The notes: a model not told the origin generated them from the letters alone. Shown: positions 1-7,738, counted from the stretch's first letter. The stretch: DNA of 17,393 nucleotides from an uncultured Lachnospiraceae bacterium (GCA_910585635.1 CAJUFE010000076.1:1-17393), one strand, 5' to 3'. Numbers and translations are program-made.

Positions 1-107
1 TCACGAGCCTAGTACCGCTGCGTTTTTCTCGGAGCGAGAGCGCGGTGACGTTGTGCCAGGTCCCTCCCGGAGCGGACCTTTGGCAACCCTTGGCCAACCT
101 GCGAAAA
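1..107. repeat. Structured intergenic repeat, copy 1 (right part only)
   Basis: This is the right half of an element that recurs at 5428-5636 and 7739-8020. Shared with copy 2 is an identical 20-base block (31-50 here, 5551-5570 there). It is followed by an arm (51-68), the motif CTCCCGGAGCGGA and a TTGGCAAC-like stretch. The arm 51-68 should pair with a left arm lying before the window. Its reverse complement resembles the left arm of copy 2 (5463-5480), differing at one position in 18. The end (near 101) reads GCGAAAAAACC, like the GCGAAAAGTACC end of copy 2. The rpmE promoter begins six bases later. No open reading frame is seen in it. Confidence 0.7.
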
Positions 108-112
108 AACCA

Positions 113-141
113 TTGCATTTTCCCACTTCCTATGCTATACT
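113..141 (+). promoter_or_regulatory. Sigma-A type promoter for rpmE
   Basis: A -35 box TTGCAT (113-118), a 17-base spacer and a -10 box TATACT (136-141) fit the housekeeping consensus well. Transcription would start near 148, giving rpmE a leader of about 75 nt. The -35 box lies almost directly against the right end of repeat copy 1. Confidence 0.75.
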
Positions 142-147
142 GACCCT

Positions 148-223
148 GTTGTCTATCTGAACGAAGGTGATCTTCGTTCCAACGCGGTCGGAAACCGCAA
201 AAATAGCAGAAGAGGTGAAGAAG
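148..223 (+). promoter_or_regulatory. Two-hairpin leader of rpmE, candidate L31 autoregulatory leader
   Basis: Two adjacent hairpins fill the leader. The first pairs GAACGAAG (159-166) with CTTCGTTC (172-179) over a 5-base loop. The second pairs GCGGT (184-188) with ACCGC (194-198) over CGGAA. A single-stranded stretch with the ribosome binding site GAGGTGA follows. Leader RNAs bound by L31 have been proposed in Firmicutes. I infer that this one may belong to that class, but I have not matched it to the published consensus. Confidence 0.5.
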
Positions 224-430
224 ATGAGGGAAGGGATCCATCCAAATTATTATCAGGCAAAGGTTGTCTGCAACTGTGGGAATGAATTTGTGACCGGTTC
301 TACCAAGAAGGATATCCATGTGGAGGTCTGCTCCAAGTGCCATCCGTTCTACACGGGTCAGCAGAAGGCTGCGGCGGCTCGCGGACGTATCGATAAGTTC
401 AACCGGAAGTATGGCATCAAGGCTCAGTAG
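224..430 (+). CDS. rpmE: 50S ribosomal protein L31, zinc-binding form
   Basis: Encodes the 68-residue large-subunit protein L31, which helps bridge the two ribosomal subunits. The start MREGIHPNYYQAKVV is the family signature. Cys16, Cys18, Cys36 and Cys39 are all present, so this is the zinc-carrying form rather than the cysteine-less paralogue made under zinc starvation. The frame is open further upstream to a GTG at 167, but ATG 224 gives the family length and has GAGGTGA about eight bases before it. The upstream codons lie in the leader hairpins. An intrinsic terminator follows 22 bases after the stop, so rpmE is at least partly a separate transcription unit from the genes behind it. Identification is very secure. 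Confidence 0.97.
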   Translation: MREGIHPNYYQAKVVCNCGNEFVTGSTKKDIHVEVCSKCHPFYTGQQKAAAARGRIDKFNRKYGIKAQ

Positions 431-452
431 AGCGATCATAAGGGATGTAGAT

Positions 453-503
453 AAAGCGTGCTCTTTTGCTGCGTACACAGCATAGGAAGAGGACGCTTTT
501 TTT
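453..503 (+). terminator. Intrinsic terminator after rpmE
   Basis: The arms 453-465 and 487-499 pair over 13 positions with one mismatch, and a run of seven T ends at 503. The loop holds a further small GCTG/CAGC hairpin. The next gene's ribosome binding site starts only eight bases later. Partial read-through must therefore supply yqhQ-prmC-prfA unless they have a promoter I did not find. Confidence 0.85.
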
Positions 504-522
504 ACCTGACAAGGAGGTTTTG

Positions 523-1473
523 ATGAGATATTCAGGCATCGGCGGGCAGGCGGTCATCGAAGGGATCATGATGAAGAACAAGGATGACTATGCCACGGCG
601 GTCCGCAGGCCGGACGGAGAGATCGAAGTGATGAAGGATACCTATGTGAGCTTAACGGAAAAGGTCAAGCTTTTTTCCCTGCCCTTCGTCCGGGGGATCT
701 TCAGCTTTGCAGATTCCATGATCTTAGGGATGCGGACCCTGACCTGGTCGGCTGGTTTTTTTGAAGATGACGAGGAGAGTGAGCCGGGAAAGCTGGAGCT
801 CTGGCTGGATAAGGTGTTCGGGGAGAAGGTGGAAACGGCGCTCATGAGCCTGGTCATGGTCTTTTCTGTGGTCATGGCGATCGGGATCTTCATGGTGCTG
901 CCCCTGCTCCTGGCGAACATTTTCCGCCGCTTTATCCTTTCCGATACCGTGATGGCGATCCTGGAAGGCGTCCTGCGGATCGGGATCTTTATCGCCTATA
1001 TCAAGGTGATCTCCAGGATGGAGGATATCCGGCGCACCTTCATGTACCACGGAGCGGAGCATAAATGCATCAACTGCATCGAGCACGGGCTGGCGCTGAA
1101 CGTGGAGAACGTGCGGGCCAGCTCCAAGGAGCATAAACGCTGCGGCACCAGCTTTCTGCTGATCGTGATGGTGATCAGCATCCTGTTCTTTATGGTGATC
1201 CGGGTGCATACGGTATGGCTGGGGATCCTGAGCCGCATCCTGCTGATCCCGGTGATCGCCGGGGTCTCCTATGAATTCCTGCGGCTGGCCGGGCGCAGCG
1301 ATAACAAGCTGGTGGATGCCCTCAGCCGCCCGGGCATGTGGATGCAGGGGCTGACCACGAAGGAGCCGGACGACTCCATGATCTTGGTGGCGATCCGTGC
1401 GGTGGAGGCCGTCTTTGACTGGAAGAGCTACCTGACGGAGAACTTCCCGGGCTGGGAGGAGAAACAGGGATGA
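523..1473 (+). CDS. yqhQ: DUF1385 / YqhQ-family membrane protein
   Basis: A 316-residue protein of the DUF1385 (YqhQ) family, whose biochemical function is not established. Its opening MRYSGIGGQAVIEGIMMK is the family hallmark. Hydrophobic segments near residues 106-134, 143-163, 210-226 and 231-250 suggest about four membrane spans. Conserved soluble stretches between and after them include YHGAEHKCINCIEHG (175-189), EHKRCGTSF (203-211) and SRPGMWMQG (269-277). The His and Cys residues there look suited to binding a metal or a partner, which is an inference. ATG 523 has an ideal AAGGAGG six bases upstream. A longer frame opening at TTG 466 lies inside the rpmE terminator and is not the start. 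The stop overlaps the prmC start as ATGA, which implies translational coupling. Confidence 0.93.
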   Translation: MRYSGIGGQAVIEGIMMKNKDDYATAVRRPDGEIEVMKDTYVSLTEKVKLFSLPFVRGIFSFADSMILGMRTLTWSAGFFEDDEESEPGKLELWLDKVFGEKVETALMSLVMVFSVVMAIGIFMVLPLLLANIFRRFILSDTVMAILEGVLRIGIFIAYIKVISRMEDIRRTFMYHGAEHKCINCIEHGLALNVENVRASSKEHKRCGTSFLLIVMVISILFFMVIRVHTVWLGILSRILLIPVIAGVSYEFLRLAGRSDNKLVDALSRPGMWMQGLTTKEPDDSMILVAIRAVEAVFDWKSYLTENFPGWEEKQG

Positions 1474-2573
1474 AGCAGACGCTGCAGAGCCTTTTGACCG
1501 GCGGACGGAGGCTTTTGGAAGGGGCGAAGGTCCCAGAGCCGGAGCTGGACGCCAAGTATCTGCTGCTGGAAGCCTTTCGGACAGATCCGGTCCATTTTTT
1601 GATGGACCGCTGTAGAGAGCTGCCGGAGGATGAGCGGATCTTGGAGATGGCAGAACGCTACCGCCAGATGATCCAGATGCGGATGCGGCGGATCCCCCTC
1701 CAGCAGATCTTAGGGACCCAGGCGTTCATGGGGCTCACCTTTTTTGTGGACCGCCATGTGCTGGTGCCACGGCAGGATACGGAGGCCCTGGTGGAGCTGG
1801 TCTTAAAGGAGCATCCAGGCGACGGGGAGGCAGTATTGGACCTTTGTACCGGTTCCGGCTGTATCGCGATCAGCCTGGCGCTCTTGGGGCGCTATGGGAA
1901 GGTGGTGGGCGTGGACCTGTCGCCGAAGGCGCTCAAGGTGGCGGCTAGGAATCGCGGACAGCTATTGCAGCAGGAGCAGGCTGAGTGGCGGGAGCAGACC
2001 GTGTGGCAGGAGCAGGCAGAGCGGCGGGAGCAGACCGGGCGGCAAGAACAGGCTGAGCGGTGGGAGCAGACCGGACGGCAAGAACAGGCAGAGCAGCGGG
2101 AGCAGACCGGGCGGCAGGAGCAGGCAGAGCGGCGGGAGCAGACCGGGCGGCAAGAACAGGCGGAGCGGCGGCAGCAGCCCGGCAGGCGGGCCTGTCCGGT
2201 AGAGCTGCTGGAAGGGGACCTGTTCTCGCCCTTTGCGCCAGGTCGGGATGTTTTCGATATCCTCACGGCGAACCCGCCTTATATCCCCACCCAGGTGATC
2301 GAAGGCCTAGAGCCGGAGGTGAAGGACCATGAGCCGCGGATGGCCTTGGACGGCAGCGAGGACGGTCTGGCCTTTTACCGGCGGATCGCGTCCGAGAGCG
2401 GGGCGTATCTGGACAAAGGGGCGGCAGTTTATCTGGAGATCGGCTATGACCAGGGCGCTGCGGTGTGTCAGATCTTGGAACGGGCCGGATTTACGGAACT
2501 GCGTGTTGTAAAGGATGCAGCCGGGAATGACCGGGTGGCGGCAGCACGGTGGCTGGGTGAAAGCGCTTTATGA
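1470..2573 (+). CDS. prmC: Release factor glutamine methyltransferase with tandem-repeat insert
   Basis: Transfers a methyl group from S-adenosylmethionine to the Gln of the GGQ motif in release factors; its target prfA is the next gene. An N-terminal helical region (about 1-75) leads to QQILGTQAFMGLTFFVD, the AdoMet-binding motif VLDLCTGSGCI (122-132), the acidic strand VVGVDLSPKA (145-154) and the substrate-binding NPPY (268-271). At 367 residues it is far longer than the usual 270-295. The excess is a block of six 12-residue repeats (169-240) rich in Q, E and R, inserted between the second and third strands of the Rossmann fold. All catalytic motifs are intact around it, so the enzyme is probably active. 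The start overlaps the yqhQ stop. An intergenic stretch of 161 bases with nothing recognisable precedes prfA. Confidence 0.95.
   Translation: MKQTLQSLLTGGRRLLEGAKVPEPELDAKYLLLEAFRTDPVHFLMDRCRELPEDERILEMAERYRQMIQMRMRRIPLQQILGTQAFMGLTFFVDRHVLVPRQDTEALVELVLKEHPGDGEAVLDLCTGSGCIAISLALLGRYGKVVGVDLSPKALKVAARNRGQLLQQEQAEWREQTVWQEQAERREQTGRQEQAERWEQTGRQEQAEQREQTGRQEQAERREQTGRQEQAERRQQPGRRACPVELLEGDLFSPFAPGRDVFDILTANPPYIPTQVIEGLEPEVKDHEPRMALDGSEDGLAFYRRIASESGAYLDKGAAVYLEIGYDQGAAVCQILERAGFTELRVVKDAAGNDRVAAARWLGESAL
1974..2189 (+). repeat. Six 36-bp in-frame tandem repeats inside prmC
   Basis: Six consecutive 36-base units encode 12 residues each. The consensus is EQAERREQTGRQ, with variants such as EQAEWREQTVWQ first and EQAERRQQPGRR last. 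Copies differ by a few substitutions, mostly in the R/W/Q positions, and there is no frame disruption. The block is Gln/Glu/Arg rich and likely forms an extended or helical polar loop. The nucleotide similarity of units 2-5 suggests recent slippage or unequal exchange. Confidence 0.95.
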
Positions 2574-2734
2574 CGGGGAACATGGCCCAAGTGCCAGAAA
2601 GCGGGTCCTGGGCTCCCGGAAAGCGGGGGCATGTCCTTAGAAGAGGGAACCTTGGCGTGAGGAAGAGGCTTGCCATCAGGACAGAGAGGGCGATCGGAGG
2701 GCATCGCCAGTGGGGATAGATAAAGGAGGTACCC

Positions 2735-3811
2735 ATGTTTGATCGGTTAGAGGATATATTGATCCACTTTGAGGAGCTGATGAACGAGCTTGCCAGCCCG
2801 GGCGTGACGGAGGATGCGAAGCGTTTCCAGCGGCTGATGAAGGAGCAGGCGGATCTGACCCCCATCGTGGAGGCCTATAAGGCTTATAAAAAGACAAAGC
2901 AGGATATGGAAGACAGCCGCCTCATGCTGGAGGAGGAGAGCGATGAGGAGCTGCGAGAGCTGGCGAAGGAGGAGCTGGCCGAGGCGAAGAAGCGGATCGA
3001 GGAGCTGGAGTATTCCTTGAAGGTGCTGCTGCTGCCCAAGGACCCTAACGATGATAAGAATATCATCCTGGAGATCCGGGCTGGCGCAGGCGGGGATGAG
3101 GCGGCATTGTTCGCGGCAGAGCTGTATCGCATGTATGTGAACTATGCGGACAGCCAGCGCTGGAAGGTGGAGCTGGTCAGCGTCAACGAGAACGGGATCG
3201 GGGGCTTTAAGGAAGTGGTGGCCATGATCACCGGCAAGGGCGCTTATTCAAAGATGAAATACGAGAGCGGCGTCCACCGGGTCCAGCGGGTGCCGGAGAC
3301 AGAATCTGGCGGCAGGATCCACACCTCCACCGCCACCGTGGCGGTGATGCCGGAGGCAGAGGAGTTCGATGTGGTGATCGATGAGAAGGATATCCGGATC
3401 GACGTGATGCGGGCTTCGGGAAATGGGGGCCAGTGTGTCAATACCACCGACTCTGCGGTCCGCCTGACCCACATGCCCACCGGGATCGTGATCTACAGCC
3501 AGACGGAGAAATCCCAGCTGCAGAATAAGGAAAAGGCCTTCCGTCTGCTCCGCTCCAAACTCTATGACCTGGAGCTGGAGAAACGCCAGAATGCGGAGGC
3601 GGACGAGCGCCGCAGCCAGATCGGCACCGGGGACCGTTCAGAGAAGATCCGCACCTACAATTTCCCCCAAGGGCGGGTGACGGATCACCGGATCAAGCTG
3701 ACCTTATATAAGATCGACTCGATCATGAACGGGAACATCCAGGAGCTTTTGGACGCGTTGATCACCGCCGATCAGGCGGCGAAGCTGAGCCGGCTGCAGG
3801 AGACGGCGTAA
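2735..3811 (+). CDS. prfA: Peptide chain release factor 1
   Basis: A 358-residue class I release factor that recognises UAA and UAG and triggers peptide release. The codon-recognition tripeptide of the RF1 type is PET (187-189, in VQRVPETESGGRIHTS). The catalytic GGQ is at 231-233 in ASGNGGQCVNTTDSAVR; Gln233 is the residue PrmC methylates. The residue after GGQ is Cys, where many RF1 proteins have His. The N-terminal third is charged and helical, as expected for domain 1. The start has AAAGGAGGT ahead of it. Adjacency to prmC is a classic functional pairing. Length and motifs leave no real alternative. Confidence 0.97.
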   Translation: MFDRLEDILIHFEELMNELASPGVTEDAKRFQRLMKEQADLTPIVEAYKAYKKTKQDMEDSRLMLEEESDEELRELAKEELAEAKKRIEELEYSLKVLLLPKDPNDDKNIILEIRAGAGGDEAALFAAELYRMYVNYADSQRWKVELVSVNENGIGGFKEVVAMITGKGAYSKMKYESGVHRVQRVPETESGGRIHTSTATVAVMPEAEEFDVVIDEKDIRIDVMRASGNGGQCVNTTDSAVRLTHMPTGIVIYSQTEKSQLQNKEKAFRLLRSKLYDLELEKRQNAEADERRSQIGTGDRSEKIRTYNFPQGRVTDHRIKLTLYKIDSIMNGNIQELLDALITADQAAKLSRLQETA

Positions 3812-3858
3812 GGGCTGGTTGAGCAAAAGCCTTCGTTTAGAAGCGCGCGGTCAAAAAG

Positions 3859-3927
3859 TGCAAGCCCCGCAGGCGCGGGTCGGGCCAGGGGAAAGCGCAA
3901 GACCCGCAGGATCGGGCCAGGGAAAGG
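3859..3927 (+). repeat. Two degenerate copies of a ~35-bp unit before glmM
   Basis: Two adjacent, imperfect units run from about 3859 and about 3895. They share GCAAG.CCCGCAGG and TCGGGCCAGGG followed by GAAAG or AAAGG. They lie in the 210-base gap between prfA and glmM and encode nothing recognisable. The GC-rich CCCGC/GCGGG parts could form small hairpins. No promoter was evident in this gap. Confidence 0.6.
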
Positions 3928-4021
3928 CACAACGAACGAGGGTATGGAACATATCATGATAGAGGAAGACTGCGCCAGGGCACAGGGCTGGCGGCGCGGC
4001 TGGAGAAAGGAAGGAAAGAGG

Positions 4022-5374
4022 ATGGGAAGATATTTTGGGACTGACGGTTTCCGCGGGGAGGCCAATGTGGATCTGACAGTGGAGCATGCGTACCAGGTGG
4101 GCCGTTTTCTGGGCTGGTATTACGGACAGAAAAAGGAAGACACCCGGTGCCGGGTGGTGATCGGAAAGGATACCAGGCGGAGTAGCTATATGTTCGAGTA
4201 CTCCCTGGTAGCGGGGCTGACCGCCTCCGGCGCGGACGTGTACCTGCTCCATGTGACCACCACCCCCAGCGTGTCCTATGTGGTGCGCACCGAGGGCTTT
4301 GACTGTGGGATCATGATCTCCGCCAGCCACAACCCGTACTATGACAACGGGATCAAGGTGATCAACGGCAATGGGGAGAAGCTGGAGGAGAGTGTGATCG
4401 ATAAGATCGAGGCGTATCTGGACGGCGAGATGGGCCAGATCCCTCTGGCGAAGCGGGATAAGATCGGGCGGACCACGGACTTTTCTGCCGGTCGGAACCG
4501 TTATATCGGGTATCTGATCGCCATCGCCACCCGTTCCTTTAAGAACATGAAGGTGGCCTTAGACTGCTCCAACGGCAGCGCCTCCGCGATCGCAAAGAAC
4601 GTGTTCGACGCCCTGGGTGCGGAGACCCATGTGATCAATAATGATCCCAACGGCCTGAACATCAACCTAGACTGCGGTTCCACCCATATCCAGCATCTCC
4701 AGGAATTTGTGGTGGAGCAGGGCTGCGACGTGGGCTTTGCCTATGACGGGGACGCGGACCGGTGCCTGGCGGTGGATGCGAAGGGCAACCTGGTGGACGG
4801 CGATGTGATCATGTACATCTGCGGGAAATACATGAAGGAGCAGGGGACCCTTCCCCACGATACAGTGGTCACCACAGTGATGTCCAACTTCGGTCTGTAC
4901 AAGGCCTTTGACCGGGAGAAGATCGCCTATGAGAAGACTGCGGTAGGCGATAAATATGTGTACGAGAACATGTCCAACAACGGGCACGGCCTGGGCGGCG
5001 AGCAGTCCGGCCACATCATCTTCAGCAAACATGCCACCACCGGGGACGGCATCCTGACCTCCTTGAAGGTGATGGAGGTGATCCTGGAGAAGAAGCAGAC
5101 CTTAGAGAAGCTGGCTTCCGAGGTGGAGATCTATCCCCAGGTGCTGAAGAACGTCCGTGTAAAGGATAAGAAGGCGGCCAAGGATGATCCGGCGGTCCAG
5201 GCCGAGGTGGAAAAGGTAGCCGCCGCCCTGGGAGACGACGGGCGGATCCTCCTGCGCCAGTCCGGCACAGAGCCGGTAGTGCGGGTCATGGTGGAGGCCT
5301 CCTCCCTTGAGACCTGTGAGAAATGTGTGGACCAGGTGATCGCGGTCATGGGTGAGCAGGGGCATTTCGCGTGA
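4022..5374 (+). CDS. glmM: Phosphoglucosamine mutase
   Basis: Interconverts glucosamine-6-phosphate and glucosamine-1-phosphate in the cytoplasm, supplying UDP-GlcNAc for peptidoglycan and other envelope glycans. The 450-residue protein matches the family length. It begins MGRYFGTDGFRGEAN, has the phosphoserine loop ISASHNPYYDNGIK with Ser102, the magnesium site DGDADR (242-247), the sugar-specificity loop GEQSGHII and the phosphate-binding RQSGTEPVVRVMVE near the C-terminus. The frame is open to 3944, but ATG 4022 directly follows a GGAAGGAAAGAGG ribosome binding site and fits the family N-terminus. The loops favour GlmM over phosphomannomutase/phosphoglucomutase. It may be cotranscribed with prfA over the 210-base gap, or have a promoter I could not identify. 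Confidence 0.94.
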   Translation: MGRYFGTDGFRGEANVDLTVEHAYQVGRFLGWYYGQKKEDTRCRVVIGKDTRRSSYMFEYSLVAGLTASGADVYLLHVTTTPSVSYVVRTEGFDCGIMISASHNPYYDNGIKVINGNGEKLEESVIDKIEAYLDGEMGQIPLAKRDKIGRTTDFSAGRNRYIGYLIAIATRSFKNMKVALDCSNGSASAIAKNVFDALGAETHVINNDPNGLNINLDCGSTHIQHLQEFVVEQGCDVGFAYDGDADRCLAVDAKGNLVDGDVIMYICGKYMKEQGTLPHDTVVTTVMSNFGLYKAFDREKIAYEKTAVGDKYVYENMSNNGHGLGGEQSGHIIFSKHATTGDGILTSLKVMEVILEKKQTLEKLASEVEIYPQVLKNVRVKDKKAAKDDPAVQAEVEKVAAALGDDGRILLRQSGTEPVVRVMVEASSLETCEKCVDQVIAVMGEQGHFA

Positions 5375-5427
5375 CGATCTTTGGATGGTGATAGCGAAAA
5401 GGACCATTTTGCATAGCGATATTTTGC

Positions 5428-5636
5428 GTTACTTTTCACAACCACGCCAATAAAGTAGCGCAGGGAGGGTCCTGGCACAAAAGGAACCCCTTGAGGAACG
5501 TCGGCGCTTAGCGAGGTCTTTTCGAGCTTAGCGTCCGCTACGTTCCTCATGGAGCGAGAGCGCGGTGACGCCCAGACAGGTCCCTCCCGGAGCGGATTTG
5601 TTGGCAAACCTGTGAAGAGCAACAGCGAAAAGTACC
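5428..5636. repeat. Structured intergenic repeat, copy 2 (complete)
   Basis: About 209 bases with imperfect terminal inverted repeats: TACTTTTC at 5430-5437 and GAAAAGTA at 5627-5634. Inside, a left arm from 5463 (GGGAGGGTCCTG) pairs with a right arm ending at 5588. An inner perfect 10-bp stem is formed by TGAGGAACGT (5492-5501) and ACGTTCCTCA (5540-5549). The shared blocks are GTTACTTTTCACA.CCACG, TAAAGTAGCG, GAGCGAGAGCGCG and CTCCCGGAGCGGA. There is no open reading frame of note and no T-run after the stem, so it does not look like a plain terminator. It sits between glmM and the leuA promoter. Confidence 0.8.
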
Positions 5637-5661
5637 GTTTCGCGGACTAGTGATAAAAAAG

Positions 5662-5690
5662 TTGCCATGAAAAGTGCCTTATGGTATAAT
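5662..5690 (+). promoter_or_regulatory. Sigma-A type promoter for leuA
   Basis: TTGCCA (5662-5667), a 17-base spacer and a perfect TATAAT (5685-5690). Transcription would begin near 5697, leaving a leader of about 245 nt before leuA. It lies 26 bases after the end of repeat copy 2. Confidence 0.85.
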
Positions 5691-5693
5691 CCA

Positions 5694-5735
5694 AGATAAC
5701 GTCCGGACGGCTCAGGCCTGGGGCGGGCGTTATCT
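5694..5735 (+). promoter_or_regulatory. 5'-terminal hairpin of the leuA leader
   Basis: AGATAACGTCCG (5694-5705) pairs with CGGGCGTTATCT (5724-5735) over 12 positions, with one G-U pair. Because the expected transcript start is near 5697, most of the stem would lie at the extreme 5' end of the RNA. It could protect the message or form part of a regulatory leader. No T-run follows, so it is not itself a terminator. Confidence 0.6.
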
Positions 5736-5757
5736 TAAGAGAAAGGGATGATGAAAG

Positions 5758-5811
5758 ATGGGGTTAGACCTGTGTCAGCCACGTTGTTCATTGTTAAACG
5801 TTATGGCGTGA
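5758..5811 (+). CDS. Candidate leucine-rich leader peptide of leuA
   Basis: A 17-codon open frame reads MGLDLCQPRCSLLNVMA. Four of 17 residues are Leu (TTA, CTG, TTG, TTA), with a Leu-Leu pair late in the peptide. AAAGGG lies about ten bases upstream, a usable but not ideal spacing. An overlapping 28-codon frame starting at 5748 is less leucine-rich. Leader peptides that sense charged leucine tRNA are known in front of leu operons in other bacteria. Here this is inference from position and composition only. Confidence 0.3.
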   Translation: MGLDLCQPRCSLLNVMA

Positions 5812-5899
5812 TCTATCGACTGCATGGCCTGTGAGGGCTGAGCAGAGGAAAAGGACAGAAAAAGAGGGGTCACAGGACCCGAGAACGACACAAAGAGAC

Positions 5900-5918
5900 A
5901 GCCAGACTGCTGGCTTTT
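5900..5918 (+). terminator. Terminator-like hairpin just before leuA
   Basis: AGCCAG (5900-5905) and CTGGCT (5910-5915) form a short stem over ACTG, ending in TTTT (5915-5918). A competing pairing of CTGG (5910-5913) with CCAG (5924-5927) would disrupt it. Stem and T-run are both short. It is at best a weak attenuator, 24 bases before the leuA start. A further small hairpin, GGGTC/GACCC, lies at 5867-5880. Confidence 0.3.
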
Positions 5919-5942
5919 GAAGACCAGATGGAGGGATAGATC

Positions 5943-7610
5943 ATGTTAAACTATCAGAGATATAAGCGAGTACCTGTAGTGGACTTTCCGGAGAGGACCT
6001 GGCCGGATAAAGAGATCATGGAGGCGCCGGTATGGTGCAGCGTGGACCTACGGGACGGCAACCAGGCCCTGGTGGAGCCCATGGTGGTGGAAGAAAAGGT
6101 GGAGATGTTCAACCTTTTGGTGAAGCTGGGCTTTAAGGAGATCGAAGTGGGCTTTCCGGCAGCATCCCAGATCGAATTTGATTTCCTGCGCCAGCTGGTG
6201 GACCGGAAGCTGATCCCCGACGATGTGGTGGTCCAGGTGTTGGTGCAGTGCCGGGAGCATCTGATCAAGAGGACCTTTGAGGCCTTAAAGGGCATACCTA
6301 AGGCGATCGTCCACATCTATAATTCCACATCCACCTTACAGCGGGATGTGGTCTTCCATAAGGATATGGAGGAGATCAAGGAGATCGCGGTGATCGGGAC
6401 CAAGCTGGTCCAGAAATACGCGGCGGACCATGAAGGGGAGATCCTTTTGGAATATTCCCCGGAGAGCTTTACCGGCACAGAGCTGGATTTTGCCCTGGAT
6501 ATCTGTACGGCGGTCCAGAAGACCTGGGGAGCCAGTAAGGATAAGAAGATCATCATCAATCTGCCCTCCACGGTGGAGATGAACACGCCCAATGTGTATG
6601 CGGATCAGATCCAGTGGATGGATACCCATTTTGAGGACCGAGAGAGCATCATCCTGAGCGTCCATCCCCACAATGACCGGGGGACCGGGATCGCAGCCAC
6701 CGAGCTGGCGCTGCTGGCCGGGGCGGACCGGGTGGAAGGGACGCTCTTCGGGAACGGCGAGCGGACCGGGAATGTGGATATCACCACCCTGGCCTACAAT
6801 ATGTTCTCCCAGGGGATCGATCCAAAGCTGAACTTAGAAAATGTGCGCGAGGTGGCAGAGGTCTACGAGCGCTGTACCAAGATGGATATCCATCCCCGTC
6901 ATCCTTATGCCGGGAAGCTGGTGTTCACCGCATTTTCCGGCTCCCATCAGGATGCGATCAACAAGGGGATGCAGGCGCTCAAGGAGAGGAACGGACAGTA
7001 TTGGGAGGTGCCCTACCTGCCGATCGATCCTGCGGATATCGGCCGTCAGTACGAGCCGGTGGTCCGGATCAACAGCCAGTCCGGCAAGGGCGGCGTAGCC
7101 TTTGTCATGGATACCTTCTACGGCTTCCGCCTGCCCAAGGGCATGCACAAGGAATTTGCCGATGTGATCCAGAAGATCTCCGAGAAGCAGGGCGAGGTGG
7201 CTCCGGAGCAGATCATGGAGGAGTTCCGGAAGGAGTATCTGAACCGGAAGGAGCCCATGCATTTTAGGAAGTGCCGGATCACCGACGCAGATACGGGCAA
7301 TGGGGAGTTCGCCACATTGGCCAAGGTCACCTATACCGCCCATGGGATCGAGAAGTATTTCGAGGGCGTGGGCAACGGACCGATCGATGCGGTGCAGAGA
7401 GGCTTAGAGGACGAGCTGGGCATCCAGATCCGCGTGATGGATTATTCCGAGCATGCTTTAAGCTCCGGTTCCGGGGCGCAGGCAGCCTCCTATATCCATG
7501 TGTTGGATGTGGCTACCGGTCGGACCACCTATGGGGTCGGCATCAGCTCCAATATCACCCGGGCTTCGATCCGGGGGATCTTCAGCGCGGTGAACCGGTT
7601 GTTCTATTGA
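5943..7610 (+). CDS. leuA: 2-isopropylmalate synthase
   Basis: Condenses acetyl-CoA with 2-oxoisovalerate, the committed step of leucine synthesis. The 555-residue protein is of the longer LeuA type that starts with an extension (LNYQRYKRVPVVDFPERTWP), as in the actinobacterial-like branch. DLRDGNQ with Arg37 is the catalytic start of the TIM barrel. HPHNDRG (241-247) supplies the metal-binding His pair, followed by GTLFGNGERTGNVD. The C-terminal regulatory domain, from about residue 440, ends with SSGSGAQAASYIHV and VGISSNITRASIRG, so leucine feedback inhibition is expected. GGAGGG precedes ATG 5943. It has its own promoter, long leader and terminator, so it is a single-gene unit. No other leucine or branched-chain gene is in view. 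Confidence 0.95.
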   Translation: MLNYQRYKRVPVVDFPERTWPDKEIMEAPVWCSVDLRDGNQALVEPMVVEEKVEMFNLLVKLGFKEIEVGFPAASQIEFDFLRQLVDRKLIPDDVVVQVLVQCREHLIKRTFEALKGIPKAIVHIYNSTSTLQRDVVFHKDMEEIKEIAVIGTKLVQKYAADHEGEILLEYSPESFTGTELDFALDICTAVQKTWGASKDKKIIINLPSTVEMNTPNVYADQIQWMDTHFEDRESIILSVHPHNDRGTGIAATELALLAGADRVEGTLFGNGERTGNVDITTLAYNMFSQGIDPKLNLENVREVAEVYERCTKMDIHPRHPYAGKLVFTAFSGSHQDAINKGMQALKERNGQYWEVPYLPIDPADIGRQYEPVVRINSQSGKGGVAFVMDTFYGFRLPKGMHKEFADVIQKISEKQGEVAPEQIMEEFRKEYLNRKEPMHFRKCRITDADTGNGEFATLAKVTYTAHGIEKYFEGVGNGPIDAVQRGLEDELGIQIRVMDYSEHALSSGSGAQAASYIHVLDVATGRTTYGVGISSNITRASIRGIFSAVNRLFY

Positions 7611-7689
7611 CCGCGCGTATACATGGGACCATGGGCGTATGGATTTGTAGCGCCATAGAGATGTAATGTAGCAGGATAGGAGAGTAGAA

Positions 7690-7728
7690 GGCAGCAGCTG
7701 GAGGAGGAAAGACAGCTGCTGTCTTTTT
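7690..7728 (+). terminator. Intrinsic terminator after leuA
   Basis: GGCAGCAGCTG (7690-7700) pairs with CAGCTGCTGTC (7713-7723) over a 12-base purine-rich loop, followed by five T (7724-7728). It is a strong intrinsic terminator lying just before repeat copy 3. Confidence 0.92.
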
Positions 7729-7738
7729 GTCCTTAAAA

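Noticed and set aside
167..223. Upstream-extended start for rpmE at GTG 167
   Set aside because: It would translate through the leader hairpins and add 19 residues absent from L31. ATG 224 has a proper ribosome binding site.
5697..5942. T-box riboswitch before leuA
   Set aside because: The conserved AGGGTGGNACCGCG-type sequence is absent, and the final hairpins are too small for a T-box terminator/antiterminator pair.
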